Assembly (NCBI RefSeq): GCF_000163295.1
Contig: NZ_GG700527.1
Span: 60,175-124,174, forward strand
DNA: 64,000 nucleotides
Origin: Anaerococcus vaginalis ATCC 51170
GTDB lineage: Bacteria; Bacillota; Clostridia; Tissierellales; Peptoniphilaceae
Reading direction: 5' to 3'
The position numbers and the translations under genes were made by a program. The first letter of the stretch is position 1; each line of letters opens with the position of its first letter. Below the pieces are notes generated by a model. It was not told the DNA's origin and ran no database searches. It was given only the letters and a program-made list of their open reading frames with translations. Shown one piece after another: positions 62,826-64,000 of the stretch.

Positions 62826-63065
62826 ATGGAATTTAAATCAGTTAGTGAAATAAGGTCAGAAGTTAAAAAAAACGTAGGAAAAGAAGTTACTTTAAAAGCT
62901 GATAAGGGTAGAAAAAGAATTGTTACCAAAAGCGGTATAATTTTAGACGCTTTCCCAAGTGTATTTACAATAAAAGTAAATAATGATTTTGATGCAGAAA
63001 GAACTGTATCATACAGCTACTCAGATGTTTTAACATCTACAGTTAGATTACAAATAAACAATTAA
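62826..63065 (+). CDS. veg: Veg protein
   Basis: 79-aa small, highly conserved Firmicute protein with a beta-rich fold. It begins MEFKSVSEIRSEVKKNVGKE, followed by ADKGRKRIVTKSGIILDAFPSVF and the late VSYSYSDVLT typical of Veg. In Bacillus it is very abundant and has been tied to biofilm matrix gene expression; molecular role unclear. ATG 62826 after AAGGTGG is chosen over an upstream frame that begins in the P2 region. Confidence 0.92.
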   Translation: MEFKSVSEIRSEVKKNVGKEVTLKADKGRKRIVTKSGIILDAFPSVFTIKVNNDFDAERTVSYSYSDVLTSTVRLQINN

Positions 63066-63080
63066 TTATAGATTAATTCA

Positions 63081-63115
63081 AAAAATCATCCTAATATTTT
63101 GAGGATGATTTTTTT
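63081..63115 (+). terminator. Terminator of veg
   Basis: AAATCATCCT and AGGATGATTT around a 9-nt loop followed by Ts. Confidence 0.85.
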
Positions 63116-63177
63116 GATTTTGAATTTATTAAAAAAATAATTTAAATTTTTTAATTTTAATTTTTAAAAAATTTTAA

Positions 63178-63212
63178 ACAAAAAAGAGCAAGAATTTCTT
63201 GCTCTTTTTTTG
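63178..63212 (-). terminator. Terminator of the small lipoprotein gene
   Basis: On the minus strand GAGCAAGA-AAT-TCTTGCTC followed by TTTTT; the A-run on the other side makes it potentially bidirectional. Confidence 0.8.
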
Positions 63213-63224
63213 TTTAAAATTTAA

Positions 63225-63446
63225 TTATTTATTTGATCCAGCGTCTGAAGCAGGTGTACTAGCATCGTTTGATGATGGTGTGCTTGCTGCGTTTGAATCC
63301 ATTGTACTAGCGTTAGAATCAGCTTTTTCTGTAGTTGTTGTTGAAGCTGGTGTGCTTGAAGCGTTTGATGTTGTGTCAGCTTTTTTTCCACATCCTACTA
63401 AAGCAACTGTTAATGCTAATACTGGTAATACTTTTTTAATTTTCAT
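63225..63446 (-). CDS. Small low-complexity lipoprotein
   Basis: 73-aa lipoprotein: signal peptide VLPVLALTVALVGC with lipidated Cys19, then a Ser/Thr/Ala/Asn/Asp low-complexity tail with recurrent NASSTPAS, NAASTPSS and DASTPAS blocks. No folded domain is evident; it may be a flexible surface spacer. GGGGGA precedes the ATG. A long inverted repeat lies just upstream. Confidence 0.82.
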   Translation of the reverse strand: MKIKKVLPVLALTVALVGCGKKADTTSNASSTPASTTTTEKADSNASTMDSNAASTPSSNDASTPASDAGSNK

Positions 63447-63471
63447 TGTTTAATCCCCCTGTTTAAAAAAA

Positions 63472-63503
63472 TATACTTACTATCTTTACCGATAGTAAGT
63501 ATA
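63472..63503 (-). promoter_or_regulatory. 13-bp inverted repeat at the lipoprotein gene 5' end
   Basis: TATACTTACTATC (63472-63484) and GATAGTAAGTATA (63491-63503) are perfect arms around six bases. On the gene's strand it lies at or just after a TTGAAT-16-TATATT promoter and is followed by TTTTTTT, so it could be an operator, an attenuating terminator, or a 5' stabilising hairpin. Confidence 0.6.
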
Positions 63504-63585
63504 ATATACCAGATTTGAAGAAAAATTCAAATATTTATGTGAAAAATATTTTTATTTTATAATATATAATTAAAATCTCATTTAA

Positions 63586-64000
63586 TTAAATTTCTATATT
63601 TACCCAATCGCCTTTTCTAAATCTTGTCCATAATCCAATAAATCTTGAAACTTGATCTGCTAGAACTCCTATCCAAATTCCTTGAAGTCCCAAATGAATA
63701 ATATTTACAAAAAATATTGTTGCAGCTGATCTTATAAAGGTAATTGAAATCAAACTTACGGCAAGTGTATATTTAACATCGCCTGCTGCTCTCAAAGCCC
63801 CTCCAAAAATTATTGCGGAAATTTGGAAAATAACTATGAATATAAGATAAAAAGTTATCACAGACCCCATAGCTATTATTTTGTCATCATCAAAAAATAA
63901 TCTAAAAATATTTTTTCTAAATAATACCAAAATAACAGATATTATTATTGAAATTGTTAAGCCAATTTCTTGGCAAGTTTTTCCATATTTTACGGCTTCT
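63586..64000 (-). CDS. MATE family efflux transporter, C-terminal part (cut by window edge)
   Basis: The reading frame is open from position 64000 to the stop at 63586 and continues beyond the window. The visible ~137 residues form three to four helices with FGGALRAAGDVKYTL and GIWIGVLADQVSRFIGLW, hallmarks of the C-terminal half of NorM/DinF-type MATE transporters (Na+ or H+ drug antiporters). A TTG at 63930 is not the real start. Substrate unknown. Confidence 0.85.
   Translation of the reverse strand, partial: EAVKYGKTCQEIGLTISIIISVILVLFRKNIFRLFFDDDKIIAMGSVITFYLIFIVIFQISAIIFGGALRAAGDVKYTLAVSLISITFIRSAATIFFVNIIHLGLQGIWIGVLADQVSRFIGLWTRFRKGDWVNIEI

Noticed and set aside
63199-63453. 84-codon plus-strand ORF rich in Ala/Val
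   Set aside because: It is the complement of the low-complexity Ser/Thr/Ala tail of the small lipoprotein, which has a proper signal peptide and start.

Overview
The window is very AT-rich and gene-dense, and reads as the chromosome of a low-G+C anaerobic Firmicute. The gene set (Veg, Rex, CdaA/CdaR, AmaP/DUF2273/Asp23, T-box control, rubredoxin, Mn-type pyrophosphatase, a NupOPQ-type nucleoside importer) and the style of the surface protein suggest the Peptoniphilaceae, near Anaerococcus or Peptoniphilus. That placement is inference; no 16S gene is present. Nothing indicates phage, IS elements, a plasmid or CRISPR.

Layout. 0-5.3 kb: an LPXTG-like surface protein and a MacB/FtsX-type ABC operon with a CARDB-like middle protein. 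5.3-7.7 kb: a small glycerol module (GlpA-like oxidase, GlpF) behind a promoter overlapped by a cre-like site. 7.8-13.7 kb: an M42 peptidase and a BMP/nucleoside ABC operon. 13.7-18.2 kb: two related hairpin elements, tRNA-Pro, DUF523, a barnase/barstar pair, and a GntR/ABC-2 operon ending in a 54-aa membrane ORF. 18.2-23.4 kb: sirtuin, zinc-ribbon protein, CofE-like ligase, YitT, GT8, a frameshifted TVP38 gene and rubredoxin. 23.4-31.3 kb: anti-sigma-like kinase, TypA, Rex, ABC-F, the Asp23 envelope-stress set, an ArsC/Spx-like protein and thiamine pyrophosphokinase. 31.3-36.4 kb: AI-2E exporter, a possible C39-like protein, glycogen phosphorylase, ZIP transporter. 36.4-36.7 kb: three 126-127-bp tandem repeats. 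36.9-46.1 kb: CdaA-CdaR, a CCA-adding enzyme split into two ORFs, then trigger factor-ClpP-ClpX-Lon-YihA. 46.2-52.9 kb: purine salvage, M18 peptidase, CorC-type protein, Mn-pyrophosphatase. 52.9-57.2 kb: an aromatic amino-acid locus. 57.3-64 kb: alanine symporter, DUF1858, HtpG with a CIRCE, M18 peptidase, Veg with two strong promoters, a small lipoprotein and a truncated MATE gene.

The most interesting system is at 52.88-57.17 kb. DAHP synthase, chorismate synthase and prephenate dehydratase lie behind what looks like a complete ribosome-mediated attenuator: a 33-codon leader ORF with five Phe and one Tyr in eight consecutive codons, a two-part protector hairpin, a competing two-part antiterminator and an intrinsic terminator. 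The next gene, a TrpP-type tryptophan transporter, sits behind a T-box with a TGG specifier. The locus therefore appears to use two unrelated RNA devices for two aromatic amino acids, and the Phe leader is unusual because Firmicutes mostly use T-boxes here.

Other notable points are a CIRCE at htpG, co-variation of the barnase/barstar R59-E76 pair, the 127-bp hairpin repeats, and two genes broken at poly-A runs, each repaired by one extra A (possible assembly error or slippage).
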